DNA of 14,257 nucleotides from Thermoplasmata archaeon (lineage in GTDB: Archaea > Thermoplasmatota > Thermoplasmata > Thermoplasmatales > Thermoplasmataceae), in assembly GCA_021845155.1 (NCBI GenBank), contig JAKBSB010000013.1, forward strand, positions 1 through 14,257. The letters run 5' to 3'. Both the position numbers and the translations under genes were made by a program. The notes below the pieces were generated by a model. It had not been told where the DNA came from, searched no databases, and was given only the letters and a program-made list of their open reading frames with translations. Within the stretch, counting starts at the first letter, position 1. Each line of letters starts with the position of its first letter. Below are positions 1 through 6,718 of this stretch, in pieces.

Positions 1-4
1 AATG

Positions 5-11
5 AAGGTGA
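5..11 (+). promoter_or_regulatory. Ribosome binding site of psmA
   Basis: A purine-rich AAGGTGA lies five bases before the psmA ATG. It contains the GGTGA core that recurs before rrp4, rrp41, rrp42 and the carbamate kinase gene, and it would pair with the archaeal 16S rRNA 3' end (ACCUCC). A leader with this signal suggests psmA is translated from a leadered or polycistronic mRNA. Its upstream neighbour is outside the window. Confidence 0.6.
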
Positions 12-16
12 ATTAA

Positions 17-721
17 ATGCAACAAGGTCAAATGGCTTACGATCGAGCTATCACTGTTTTTTCTCCGGACGGGAGACTATTTCAGGTTGAATATGCAAGA
101 GAAGCAGTTAAGAAAGGGTCTACCGCAATGGGAATAAGATTCAAGAACGGAGTTGTTCTGCTGTCCGACAAGAGAGTGAGAAGCAGGCTTGTGGAACAGA
201 ACTCCCTTGAGAAAATACAGCTTATTGACGATAACGTGGCCACAGTTACATCGGGTCTTGTCGCGGATGCAAGAGTCCTAATAGATTTTGCAAGAATAGG
301 GGCCCAACAGGAAAAGATAACCTATGGTTCTCTGGTCAACATCGAGAATCTGGTTAAGAGGGTTGCAGATCAGATGCAACAGTACACACAATATGGTGGA
401 GTAAGACCATACGGTGTCTCAATGATAATAGCCGGGACAGATTCCATTGGTGCAAGACTATTCGACTGTGATCCTGCAGGGACCATCAACGAATACAAGG
501 CGGCAGCAATAGGTATTGGCAAAGATGCAGTGACTGCCTACCTGGAAAAAGAGTACAAGGACGATATGTCAGAATCAGATGCGGTAACTCTCGGTATAAA
601 GGCCCTCAAGTCTTCAGTGGAGGACCCGGCGGACTTCAAAGCTCCCGAAGTTGCAACAATTACCATGGGGAACAAAATCAGAATTTTTACAAAGGAAGAG
701 GTAGAAAAATACCTCTCGTAA
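17..721 (+). CDS. psmA: Proteasome alpha subunit
   Basis: This is the alpha-type subunit of the archaeal 20S proteasome, which forms the gated outer heptameric rings and docks the ATPase unfoldase (PAN or an AAA partner). At 234 residues it has the normal family length. The N-terminal alpha signature [20 protein letters not shown] spans residues 8-27. The gate-stabilising residues known from Thermoplasma (Tyr8, Asp9, Pro17, Tyr26) are all present, as is Lys66 in the EKIQL strand, the residue known to anchor the HbYX tail of activators. As expected for an alpha subunit, there is no propeptide and no catalytic N-terminal threonine. The first residues match T. acidophilum PsmA closely, from memory. 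SBDS follows after 74 bp, as in the conserved archaeal proteasome-exosome neighbourhood. The start is fixed by the GGTGA motif and by the family N-terminus. Confidence 0.98.
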   Translation: MQQGQMAYDRAITVFSPDGRLFQVEYAREAVKKGSTAMGIRFKNGVVLLSDKRVRSRLVEQNSLEKIQLIDDNVATVTSGLVADARVLIDFARIGAQQEKITYGSLVNIENLVKRVADQMQQYTQYGGVRPYGVSMIIAGTDSIGARLFDCDPAGTINEYKAAAIGIGKDAVTAYLEKEYKDDMSESDAVTLGIKALKSSVEDPADFKAPEVATITMGNKIRIFTKEEVEKYLS

Positions 722-727
722 TTTTTT
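722..727 (+). terminator. Oligo-T tract after psmA
   Basis: Six consecutive T residues begin directly after the psmA stop codon. Archaeal RNA polymerase terminates at short T-runs without needing a hairpin, so this is a plausible but weak terminator ahead of the separate SBDS promoter. Confidence 0.35.
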
Positions 728-750
728 AAAGTTTTCAAAGAGATTCCGCA

Positions 751-772
751 AGCATAAAGGAAATAATTTTAA
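751..772 (+). promoter_or_regulatory. SBDS promoter (AGCATAAAGGA element plus TATA-like box)
   Basis: A TATA-like AATTTTAA at 765-772 is centred about 27 nt before the SBDS ATG, which predicts a leaderless transcript starting at or next to the ATG. No Shine-Dalgarno motif is present, in agreement. Just upstream, AGCATAAAGGA (751-761) is repeated identically upstream of the alkyltransferase gene (8468-8478) at almost the same distance from the start codon. It could be an extended BRE or activator site, or itself a TATA variant serving a short-leader start. Which of these applies cannot be told from sequence alone. Confidence 0.5.
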
Positions 773-795
773 TTCCATCCTGATATTATCCGATC

Positions 796-1494
796 ATGGT
801 AAAGCTTGAGGATTCTATAGTTGCGCGATTTGAATCCCACGGGCACAAGTTTGAGATTTTAGTTGATCCCGATGCAACCGATCGCATAAAGGAAGGTAAA
901 ATAGATCTGGAAAACGACCTTGCCCTGGATGAAATATTCAAGGATGCCAACAAAGGTGAAAAAGCAGGAGAAGAGACTCTTAAGGAAGTTTTCAAAACCA
1001 CCGATGTGGCCCAGGTTGCCATAGAGATCGTAAAGAGGGGTCAGATACAGTTAACAACGGAACAGCGGCATGCAATGCTGGAGAAGAAGAGGAAGCAGAT
1101 AATAGACATTATCTCAAGAGAATCAATAAATCCGCAGACAAACACTCCTCACCCTCCGGCTAGGATAGCGCAGGCAATTGACGAAGCAAAGATCCATATA
1201 GATCCTTTCAAAAGCGCTGGAGACCAGATACAGACTGTGCTGAAAGGTATCAGGGTCCTGCTTCCTATCAGATTCGAAAAGACCAGGATTGCCATAAAAC
1301 TGACGGGAGATGCCTACGGTAAAGTATATGGGGACATAGTAAGGACAGGATATCTTACCAAGGAGGAATGGGGAAAGGACGGATCATGGGTCGGAATGAT
1401 TGAAGTCCCGTCAGGAATCCAGGGGGACATAATCAGCTCTCTTACCAGAAAAGCCCGTGATAATATTGAAGTGAAAATACTGAAAGGGAAATAA
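796..1494 (+). CDS. Ribosome maturation protein SBDS (Sdo1 family)
   Basis: This is the archaeal homologue of the Shwachman-Bodian-Diamond syndrome protein. In eukaryotes, with EFL1, it releases the anti-association factor eIF6 from the large ribosomal subunit; archaea have aIF6 and an equivalent role is inferred. Its 232 residues fit the three-domain family layout. The N-terminal FYSH domain covers roughly residues 1-85 and includes the QIQLTTEQR stretch near its end. A central helical domain contains the signature NPQTNTPHPPARI (residues 112-124), and the C-terminal ferredoxin-like domain begins near residue 160. The neighbourhood psmA-SBDS-Rrp4-Rrp41-Rrp42 is the well-known archaeal order. 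The ATG has no Shine-Dalgarno motif, but a TATA-like box sits about 27 nt upstream, so leaderless expression is likely. Confidence 0.96.
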   Translation: MVKLEDSIVARFESHGHKFEILVDPDATDRIKEGKIDLENDLALDEIFKDANKGEKAGEETLKEVFKTTDVAQVAIEIVKRGQIQLTTEQRHAMLEKKRKQIIDIISRESINPQTNTPHPPARIAQAIDEAKIHIDPFKSAGDQIQTVLKGIRVLLPIRFEKTRIAIKLTGDAYGKVYGDIVRTGYLTKEEWGKDGSWVGMIEVPSGIQGDIISSLTRKARDNIEVKILKGK

Positions 1495-1513
1495 GTTTTC
1501 TTCATATTTCTGA

Positions 1514-1546
1514 GATCTTGAAGATCGATTGGGATCTTTAAATATA
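1514..1546 (+). promoter_or_regulatory. Distal TATA box with palindromic flank
   Basis: TTTAAATATA (1537-1546) is one of the best TATA-box matches in the window and predicts a start near 1565-1570. The hexamer AAGATC at 1521-1526 pairs with GATCTT on both sides (1514-1519 and 1533-1538), giving two alternative hairpins or a tandem palindromic operator abutting the BRE/TATA region. A factor bound there would be placed to repress this promoter. The promoter assignment is pattern-based only. The same repeat could instead belong to the 3' end of the SBDS transcript. Confidence 0.4.
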
Positions 1547-1742
1547 ACGGAAATGTCTTCTTTACCGTACATTTCAATATTGTTCAACTGATATCCCTCC
1601 CCTTAGGGTGCGCTGAAAAAAATAATATATGAACTCCATATAGGGATATTGTCAGGTGATGATAAGGGATAGAGTAATGGTGCTTTTGAGCAGATTCATT
1701 TAAATTTTATAATATATGTTTAAACAATATCTAAACAGAGAG

Positions 1743-1788
1743 TTTTAAATTTAGCTGCTTGAACCGTCCATGAACAATCAAGAGGTGA
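1743..1788 (+). promoter_or_regulatory. Proximal promoter and ribosome binding site of the exosome operon
   Basis: TTTTAAATTT at 1743-1752 is a TATA-like box that predicts a start near 1772-1775. GAGGTGA at 1782-1788 is a strong Shine-Dalgarno motif four bases before the rrp4 ATG. Together they give a short leader of about 20 nt. This would be the promoter driving the whole rrp4-to-ksgA block unless the distal TATA box at 1537 dominates. Confidence 0.55.
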
Positions 1789-1792
1789 AATA

Positions 1793-2464
1793 ATGGCAGA
1801 AATTAAGCAAATAGTTATGCCCGGTGATCTCATCAGTGAGGAACTGGGAAAACCCAGAAATGGCGTTTATAAAAATAGTGATGGCAGGTACTGTTCTTCA
1901 TACTTTGGTATTATACAGAAGAATGATCAGGGAGTGGATGTCGTTCCGTTTTCCGGGAAATATATCCCCAGAAGAGGGGACAAGGTTATAGGGAAAGTCC
2001 TTGAAGTAGGCCCATCCATGTGGCCGGTGGACATAAACTCAACATATAACACCCTTCTACATATGAATGATACTCCATGGAGAACTACATCAGGGGACAT
2101 AAAGAGATTTCTCGGAGTTGGGGATTACGTTTACGCCAAGATCATGACGCTCAACGAGATAAAGGAGAGCTGGATAACCCTTAAGGACGTAGGACTCAGG
2201 AAACTGGAAGGCGGACACATAACATCAATCCCTGCACCAAAAGTACCAAGGATCATAGGGAAAGGCGGATCAATGGTAAATATGATAAAGGACGCCACCA
2301 ACACCAGAATAGTCGTGGGCCAGAATGGACTCATATGGATTGATGGAACTCCTGAAGACGTGATCGAAGCAATAGCCGCAATAAGTATAGTGGAACAGGA
2401 AGCACATACAGTTGGGCTTACAGACAGAATGGAAAAATACCTGAAAGAAAGGTCGGTGAAATAA
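1793..2464 (+). CDS. rrp4: Exosome RNA-binding cap protein Rrp4
   Basis: Rrp4 forms the trimeric RNA-binding cap on the archaeal exosome and feeds RNA into the Rrp41/Rrp42 ring for 3'-5' phosphorolysis or tailing. The 223-residue protein has the expected order. An N-terminal domain includes the PGD motif (residues 10-12). The S1 domain covers roughly 62-132 ([17 protein letters not shown] at its start). A KH-type domain follows, with the loop IIGKGGSM at 154-161; GKGG at 156-159 is the GxxG RNA-contact loop. The start is supported by GAGGTGA four bases upstream. The TAA stop shares its last base with the rrp41 ATG (TAATG), indicating translational coupling. The alternative cap protein Csl4 is not in this window. 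Confidence 0.97.
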   Translation: MAEIKQIVMPGDLISEELGKPRNGVYKNSDGRYCSSYFGIIQKNDQGVDVVPFSGKYIPRRGDKVIGKVLEVGPSMWPVDINSTYNTLLHMNDTPWRTTSGDIKRFLGVGDYVYAKIMTLNEIKESWITLKDVGLRKLEGGHITSIPAPKVPRIIGKGGSMVNMIKDATNTRIVVGQNGLIWIDGTPEDVIEAIAAISIVEQEAHTVGLTDRMEKYLKERSVK

Positions 2465-3204
2465 TGGGATCAGAAAGTAACATTAAATTATTGGACGAAA
2501 GTGGAATGAGGCTGGACGGGAGAACCCCGGAACAGCTCAGGCCAATAAAAATAGAGACGAACTTGCTCGAAAGAGCTGATGGATCAGCCTATATTGAATG
2601 GGGCGGAAACAAGATAATGGTAGCTGTCTACGGGCCAAGGGAGGCCTATCCGAAGCATACGCAGGACATTGAGAAGGCTGTCGTGAAGGCAAGATACAAC
2701 ATGGCTGCTTTCAGCGTAGACGAGAGGAAGAGACCTGGTCCGGACAGAAGATCAGTGGAAATCTCAAAGGTCATATCAGAAGCATTGAGTTCCGCCATAA
2801 TGGTGGAGCAGTTCCCAAGGGCACAGATAGATGTTTTTATAGAGGTCATGCAGGCCGATGCGGGCACCAGAATCGCAGGCCTGACAGCTGCTTCAGTTGC
2901 GGTTGCATCTGCAGGCATCCCCATGAGGGACATGGTGGTAGGATGCACAGCAGGAAAGGTCGAAGGAAAGGTTGTTCTTGACCTCTCCAAGGAGGAAGAC
3001 AATTTCGGCCAGGCTGATCTCCCAATAGCAGTCCTTTCAAAAAGCAAGAAAATAGTGCTTATCCAGATGGATGGGGACTTAAGCCTTGAAGAGTTTGACC
3101 AGGCCTCAGAAATGATCATGAAGGCAACTGACAATATAGCCGAAATCCAGCGGAATGCACTTACATCAAGGTATTCAGTTGAAAATATAGGGGATGGTGA
3201 ATAA
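2464..3204 (+). CDS. rrp41: Exosome catalytic subunit Rrp41
   Basis: This is the RNase PH-fold subunit that carries the phosphorolytic active site of the archaeal exosome hexamer. Its length, 246 residues, is typical. Residues that mark an active Rrp41 are visible: the paired arginines of PDRRSVEIS (Arg95, Arg96), the phosphate-binding loop [11 protein letters not shown] (residues 133-143, Arg136), and two acidic residues six apart, Asp179 in EEDNFG and Asp185 in ADLPIAV. These correspond by pattern to the catalytic Asp pair of the Sulfolobus enzyme. The gene overlaps the rrp4 stop by one base and directly abuts rrp42. It has its own GGTGA four bases before the ATG. Confidence 0.97.
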   Translation: MGSESNIKLLDESGMRLDGRTPEQLRPIKIETNLLERADGSAYIEWGGNKIMVAVYGPREAYPKHTQDIEKAVVKARYNMAAFSVDERKRPGPDRRSVEISKVISEALSSAIMVEQFPRAQIDVFIEVMQADAGTRIAGLTAASVAVASAGIPMRDMVVGCTAGKVEGKVVLDLSKEEDNFGQADLPIAVLSKSKKIVLIQMDGDLSLEEFDQASEMIMKATDNIAEIQRNALTSRYSVENIGDGE

Positions 3205-3987
3205 ATGCCAAGAGATGCACTTGGAGTGCTTTCAGAGATTAAGAGGAGTTTTATAACAAAACAGTTGAAGGAAGGAAAGAGGGGAGACGGAAGGGGCTTA
3301 CTGGATTTCAGGGAAGCCACAATAACAACCAATTATGTTCCAAGAGCTGCAGGTTCCGCAATGGTCAAGCTCGGAAGAACCAGGGTACTGGCCGGGGTGA
3401 AGATAGAATCAGGAGAGCCTTTCCCAGATACCCCGAATTCAGGAGTACTGACGACAAACGTCGAGCTTCTGCCAATGGCTTTTCCAACATTTGAAGCAGG
3501 TCCGCCCAACGAGACCTCCATTGAAATTGCCAGAGTCGTGGACAGAGGCATAAGGGAAAGCAAGATGATCGACACCCAGAAACTGGTTATAGAGCCGGGC
3601 AAGAAGGTATGGATTGTGTTTGTTGATATCAACATAATGGATTTCGACGGGAACCTCATAGATGCATGCACACTTGCCGCAGTTTCAGCTTTGAGATCAG
3701 CCTTCATACCGGCGTCGAAGGAAGGCGGAAAGGACATGCCTCTGCCAGTTGACCAGATTCCAGTCTCTGTCACGATGGTCAAAATCGGGGACGAATTGGT
3801 TTGCGATCCTGACCTTGAGGAAGAACAGCTTGGATCTGCAAGAGTAACAGTTACAACCACAGAAGACGGTCATATCAGGGCTATGCAGAAGGGTGACACT
3901 GGAAACTTTACACTTGAAGAGATAAAAAAAGCTATAAAGATATCAAGTGATACGGGTGCTACACTAAGAAAGAAATATTTCTCGTGA
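3205..3987 (+). CDS. rrp42: Exosome non-catalytic subunit Rrp42
   Basis: Rrp42 is the RNase PH-fold partner that alternates with Rrp41 in the hexameric ring and contributes RNA contacts but no catalysis. The 260 residues include the family N-terminus with KRGDGRGLLDFRE (residues 25-37). Inactivity is readable in the sequence. At the position of the two catalytic aspartates of Rrp41 this protein has EEEQLGSARVTV, so the first acid is Glu207 and the second is replaced by Arg213. The ATG follows the rrp41 stop with no gap and has GGTGA four bases upstream, so co-translation and equal stoichiometry with Rrp41 are likely. L37Ae begins six bases after its stop. Confidence 0.96.
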   Translation: MPRDALGVLSEIKRSFITKQLKEGKRGDGRGLLDFREATITTNYVPRAAGSAMVKLGRTRVLAGVKIESGEPFPDTPNSGVLTTNVELLPMAFPTFEAGPPNETSIEIARVVDRGIRESKMIDTQKLVIEPGKKVWIVFVDINIMDFDGNLIDACTLAAVSALRSAFIPASKEGGKDMPLPVDQIPVSVTMVKIGDELVCDPDLEEEQLGSARVTVTTTEDGHIRAMQKGDTGNFTLEEIKKAIKISSDTGATLRKKYFS

Positions 3988-3993
3988 TGTAAA

Positions 3994-4251
3994 ATGTCAA
4001 GACGAACTATAAAAGTTGGAGCTGCAGGCCGTTTCGGTCCAAGATACGGGGTAACTGTAAGGAAATCATGGAATGAAATATACAAGCAGAAAATACTGCT
4101 TTACACATGCCCGTCCTGCAAGAAGAAGAAGGTAGAGAGGGTTGCATCAGGAATCTGGCAGTGCAGGAGCTGCAAATACAAATTCGCCGGAGGATCATAC
4201 AATCCCGAGTACAGTCAGAAGATTGTAACGGAGATAAGCCAGAATGTATAA
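3994..4251 (+). CDS. rpl37ae: 50S ribosomal protein L37Ae (eL43)
   Basis: This is a small zinc-ribbon protein of the large ribosomal subunit, shared by archaea and eukaryotes. Its 85 residues are rich in Lys and Arg. The zinc ribbon is complete, with Cys39-x2-Cys42 (YTCPSCKKK) and Cys57-x2-Cys60 ([13 protein letters not shown]). The N-terminus contains AGRFGPRYG, typical of the family. It starts six bases after rrp42, and its last eight bases (ATGTATAA) contain the start codon of rpoP. The L37Ae-RpoP pairing is conserved across archaea. Confidence 0.97.
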   Translation: MSRRTIKVGAAGRFGPRYGVTVRKSWNEIYKQKILLYTCPSCKKKKVERVASGIWQCRSCKYKFAGGSYNPEYSQKIVTEISQNV

Positions 4252-4375
4252 ATGCATAAGATGTGGAAGGCCCCTTGAAAAATCATTCGGAACTGCTGAA
4301 ATAGAATGTGAATGTGGTTCCAGAGTATTTATCAAGGAAAGGCAGAACATTGAAAAGACCATTATAGCAAGATAA
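4244..4375 (+). CDS. rpoP: DNA-directed RNA polymerase subunit P (Rpb12-like)
   Basis: This 43-residue protein, too short for many gene finders, is the archaeal equivalent of Rpb12, a zinc-binding subunit that helps assemble the polymerase D/L/N/P platform. It reads [13 protein letters not shown] at the start, then a second cysteine cluster, then SRVFIKERQ, matching the family C-terminal pattern (GSR-hydrophobic-KER). The first zinc half-site is Cys4-x2-Cys7. The second is Cys22-x-Cys24 (ECECGS), whereas the usual family form is CxxC (as in CPYCG), so one residue is missing. The start ATG lies inside the last eight bases of L37Ae, which implies translational coupling. Position after L37Ae is the conserved archaeal arrangement and supports the identification. 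Confidence 0.92.
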   Translation: MYKCIRCGRPLEKSFGTAEIECECGSRVFIKERQNIEKTIIAR

Positions 4376-4379
4376 TAAC

Positions 4380-5543
4380 TTGAATTCATCAGGTACTTTT
4401 TTTAATATCTGCGTCAGGTGCCTTGGAAGGGCATTTGCCATGGAAGGCCATGGCATAACCAATATCCAGAGGGGTGAAACTTTCCTCATTTCCACCGGGA
4501 ATGAACTTCCCGGAGGTGTAAAATTAGAAAGCGAGAAAGAATGTGGCATATGTCACGGCATTTTCCTGGACATGGAAAAATATGTTGAGATGTGCATGCA
4601 GGAATCTTCAGGATTTGAATTCTCAACTTTCCTTGTTGGATCGGTTTTTCCAGCTGAAGACTTGGATTATGAAAAAGGTTTTCAGTCCCTTTTCGGGGAA
4701 CATGGAGAATCAATAAAGAAGGAATTCAACAGGGAGTTTGGAAAGTTTCTTTCATCCAGGCTGCAGAAAGAAGTGTCTTTCAATGAACCTGAATTAACGT
4801 TTCTCATAAACACCAAATACGATAGTGTGAATGCTCAGGTAAAAAGCCTCTTTATCAGGGGTATATACAAAAAATACAGGCGTGATATTCCCCAGACAAG
4901 GTGGATACACAAAACGGGCAACGGGGAATCCATTGAATCAATAATTGGGGCCAGTCTTGCGGAACTTTCAGGTTGCGCAAACTACTATCTTCATGGTGCC
5001 GGAAGAGAGGACGTGGATGTGAGGATGCTGGGGAACGGGAGAGAGTTCGTGATCGAAGCTGAAAGGCCCTGCAAAAGAAGCATTGACCTGAAACTTCTCC
5101 AGGACAAGGTAAATAGTTCAGGGAAAGGCATTGAGGTAATGGGTCTATCAATCTCTGACATCAGCGAAGTCAGGAGAATTAAGGGCGAAAAATATTCAAA
5201 AACTTATCATGTGACAGTGGGCTGCAGTGAATCCATCGACTGCCTGAAGCTGGAGAACGCCATAAGAGAACTGATTGGAAAAGTTATATATCAAAGGACG
5301 CCATTAAGAGTATCCGGTAGCAGGTCTGATCTCGTAAGAGAAAGGACAGTTCAGGGTATAAAGCTTGACAGATGCGACTGTTCATCCGGGGAACTGGATA
5401 TAACGGCAGAATCAGGAATGTATATCAAGGAACTGATCAACGGGGACAATGGAAGGACAATTCCATCTCTTTCGTCTGTTTACGGTTCCGATCTGAAAGT
5501 AATAGAACTGGATGTGGTAAGGATTAACAGGAGTGATGAATGA
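4380..5543 (+). CDS. pus10: tRNA pseudouridine synthase Pus10
   Basis: Archaeal Pus10 makes pseudouridine 55, and often 54, in the T-loop of tRNAs. The 387 residues show an N-terminal zinc/THUMP-type accessory region and a C-terminal catalytic domain. Zinc ligands are Cys11-x2-Cys14 and Cys55-x2-Cys58. The catalytic core is GREDVDVRMLGNGR at residues 208-221, with the conserved Asp cluster, followed by FVIEAERP. A distal conserved segment SGMYIKELINGDNGRT lies at 345-360. The chosen start is a TTG four bases after the rpoP stop. The first ATG (4440) would remove the first zinc half-site, so the TTG or a nearby non-ATG codon is favoured, although no clear Shine-Dalgarno motif is visible. The stop directly abuts L21e. 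Confidence 0.93.
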   Translation: MNSSGTFFNICVRCLGRAFAMEGHGITNIQRGETFLISTGNELPGGVKLESEKECGICHGIFLDMEKYVEMCMQESSGFEFSTFLVGSVFPAEDLDYEKGFQSLFGEHGESIKKEFNREFGKFLSSRLQKEVSFNEPELTFLINTKYDSVNAQVKSLFIRGIYKKYRRDIPQTRWIHKTGNGESIESIIGASLAELSGCANYYLHGAGREDVDVRMLGNGREFVIEAERPCKRSIDLKLLQDKVNSSGKGIEVMGLSISDISEVRRIKGEKYSKTYHVTVGCSESIDCLKLENAIRELIGKVIYQRTPLRVSGSRSDLVRERTVQGIKLDRCDCSSGELDITAESGMYIKELINGDNGRTIPSLSSVYGSDLKVIELDVVRINRSDE

Positions 5544-5840
5544 ATGACAAAGATGTCTCACGGCTCAAGAGCCGGTTCCAGAATGAAGCTGACCAAGAAA
5601 CTGAAGGACAAGGGCATGCCCAATGTAAACAGGATGCTCAACAAATTCGAGATAGGGGAGCTTGCGGCAGTCAAGATTGAACCATCTATTCACAAAGGTA
5701 TGCCATACCATGGATTTCATGGGCTGACAGGCAGGATTGTGGGAAAACAGGGCGAATGTTACCTCCTTTCCCTGAAGATAGGCGGAGTTGAGAAAAAAGC
5801 TCTTTCTGCACCTGTGCACCTCAAGAAAATAGAAGGTTAA
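5544..5840 (+). CDS. rpl21e: 50S ribosomal protein L21e (eL21)
   Basis: This is a basic 98-residue protein of the archaeal/eukaryal large subunit. The N-terminal SHGSRAGSRMKLTKKLKDKG stretch (residues 5-24), the central IHKGMPYHGFHGLTGRIVGK segment (about 50-69), and the following QGECYLLSL match the L21e fold, an SH3-like barrel with long basic tail. The gene starts immediately after the pus10 stop (TGAATG). A second in-frame ATG three codons in (5553) is an alternative start. It leads the L21e-RpoF-DUF655-KsgA module that recurs in archaeal genomes. Confidence 0.95.
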   Translation: MTKMSHGSRAGSRMKLTKKLKDKGMPNVNRMLNKFEIGELAAVKIEPSIHKGMPYHGFHGLTGRIVGKQGECYLLSLKIGGVEKKALSAPVHLKKIEG

Positions 5841-5846
5841 TTTTAC

Positions 5847-6152
5847 ATGAAAAAGAGATATGTTTCCATACCTGAAGCACTGGAAATACTTTCAAAGAAG
5901 GATACACCAACAGAATTCGAAAAAGATGCCCTTCAATATGTTGAGGGATTTTCGAAAATAGATGAAAAAGTGGCTAAAAAAGCTGTCAATGAAATAAAGA
6001 AGCTTGTTGACCTTCCTGAAAAGGTGGTTGTGAAGCTCATTGATCTGAAGCCGGCAAACAAAGAGGAAATTACAACAGTTGTCTCTTCATACGGAGTAAT
6101 AATCTCGGAAAAAGATTTAAATACACTCGTGGACTATTTTAATTCTCTATAG
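5847..6152 (+). CDS. rpoF: DNA-directed RNA polymerase subunit F (Rpb4-like)
   Basis: RpoF forms the RNA polymerase stalk with RpoE (Rpb7-like), which binds nascent RNA and aids initiation and termination. The 101-residue protein is highly charged and helical. An N-terminal KKRYVSIPEALEIL segment packs against RpoE, followed by an HRDC-like helical domain (EFEKDALQYVEGFSKI, then LIDLKPANKEEITTVVSSYG). GAAGGTT at the end of L21e may serve as a ribosome binding site. The gene lies six bases after L21e and eleven before the DUF655 gene. RpoE is not in the window. Confidence 0.92.
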   Translation: MKKRYVSIPEALEILSKKDTPTEFEKDALQYVEGFSKIDEKVAKKAVNEIKKLVDLPEKVVVKLIDLKPANKEEITTVVSSYGVIISEKDLNTLVDYFNSL

Positions 6153-6163
6153 AGACCGAGGTA

Positions 6164-6718
6164 ATGGCTTTGGAAGAATATGCATATATTTTAGATTATT
6201 TACCGCAAGGTAGAAGCGAGGATAAGAGTTATCATAAAACCCCACTAGCCTTGGCTGTGGGCGAGACGGAGCTCAAGCTGCTTGAACTCATACCAAAGCC
6301 AAATGCACTCATTGCTGTAGGGGAAAAGGTGTATATAGGAAAGGACCCTGAAAAGCGTGAAAAAATTCTTTCTGTCAGGAGGCGCATTTCATATTCAGAT
6401 CTTACAAGTGCTGGCATAAACGAGCTGCCTTATACGCTTGAATTGATAATAAACCAGAAAGAGCAGTTCTTCCTGAAATTCTTCAACGAATCCCAGCCAA
6501 TCAACACAAGGAAACATACGCTTGAATTATTGCCCGGCCTTGGAAACAAGACAATGTGGAGCATACTGGAAGAAAGGAAGAAGCAGCCATTCAGGTCATT
6601 CGCAGATCTCACTGAGAGGGTAAAGACACTTCACAACCCGCAGAAGATGATTGCTAGCAGGATAATCGAAGAACTTGAAGAAAGGTATGAAAAATACAAG
6701 CTGTTCGTAGCAAAATGA
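6164..6718 (+). CDS. DUF655 family RNA/DNA-binding protein
   Basis: This is a conserved archaeal protein of unproven function, nearly always found between RpoF and KsgA. The 184 residues contain an N-terminal beta-rich region with ALIAVGEKVYIGKD (about 48-61), plausibly OB-like. A helix-hairpin-helix-like motif, LELLPGLGNKTMWSILEERK, spans residues 120-139, followed by FRSFADLTERVKTL, resembling ComEA-type HhH repeats. The C-terminus is a charged helix. A nucleic-acid-binding role in ribosome or RNA metabolism is inferred from the HhH and the neighbours only. GAGGT at 6158-6162 marks the start. The last four bases (ATGA) overlap the ksgA start, indicating coupling. Confidence 0.9.
   Translation: MALEEYAYILDYLPQGRSEDKSYHKTPLALAVGETELKLLELIPKPNALIAVGEKVYIGKDPEKREKILSVRRRISYSDLTSAGINELPYTLELIINQKEQFFLKFFNESQPINTRKHTLELLPGLGNKTMWSILEERKKQPFRSFADLTERVKTLHNPQKMIASRIIEELEERYEKYKLFVAK

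Larger units (their letters stand above)
1495..1792 (+). other. Long gene-free gap before rrp4
   Basis: The 298 bp hold no credible coding sequence: the longest ATG-started peptides I see are under 20 codons. Three things stand out. A TATA-like TTTAAATATA at 1537-1546 lies about 250 nt upstream of rrp4. It is flanked by GATCTT (1514-1519), AAGATC (1521-1526) and GATCTT (1533-1538), which form overlapping inverted repeats. An 8-bp inverted repeat, ATATCCCT (1591-1598) with AGGGATAT (1642-1649), is followed by a further AGGGATA copy (1665-1671). An AT-rich stretch (about 1698-1720) and the proximal rrp4 promoter follow. Either the exosome operon has a long, structured 5' leader, or a small RNA is encoded around 1565-1740. 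Confidence 0.55.

Noticed and set aside
1..16. Possible 3' end of an upstream gene
   Set aside because: Stops exist at 3-5 and 9-11 in one frame and at 14-16 in another, but 16 bases are too few to decide whether a gene ends here.
1655..1700. Possible C/D-box guide RNA starting with GTGATGA at 1656-1662
   Set aside because: No D or D' box (CTGA) follows at the required distance on the plus strand, and no C box matches the minus-strand CTGA.
2646..3860. Two long antisense reading frames (228 and 175 codons) opposite rrp41 and rrp42
   Set aside because: They lie wholly antisense to two strongly conserved genes that share one frame, have no initiation signals, and are Ser/Thr-rich as expected of shadow frames. 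They reflect codon bias in rrp41/rrp42.
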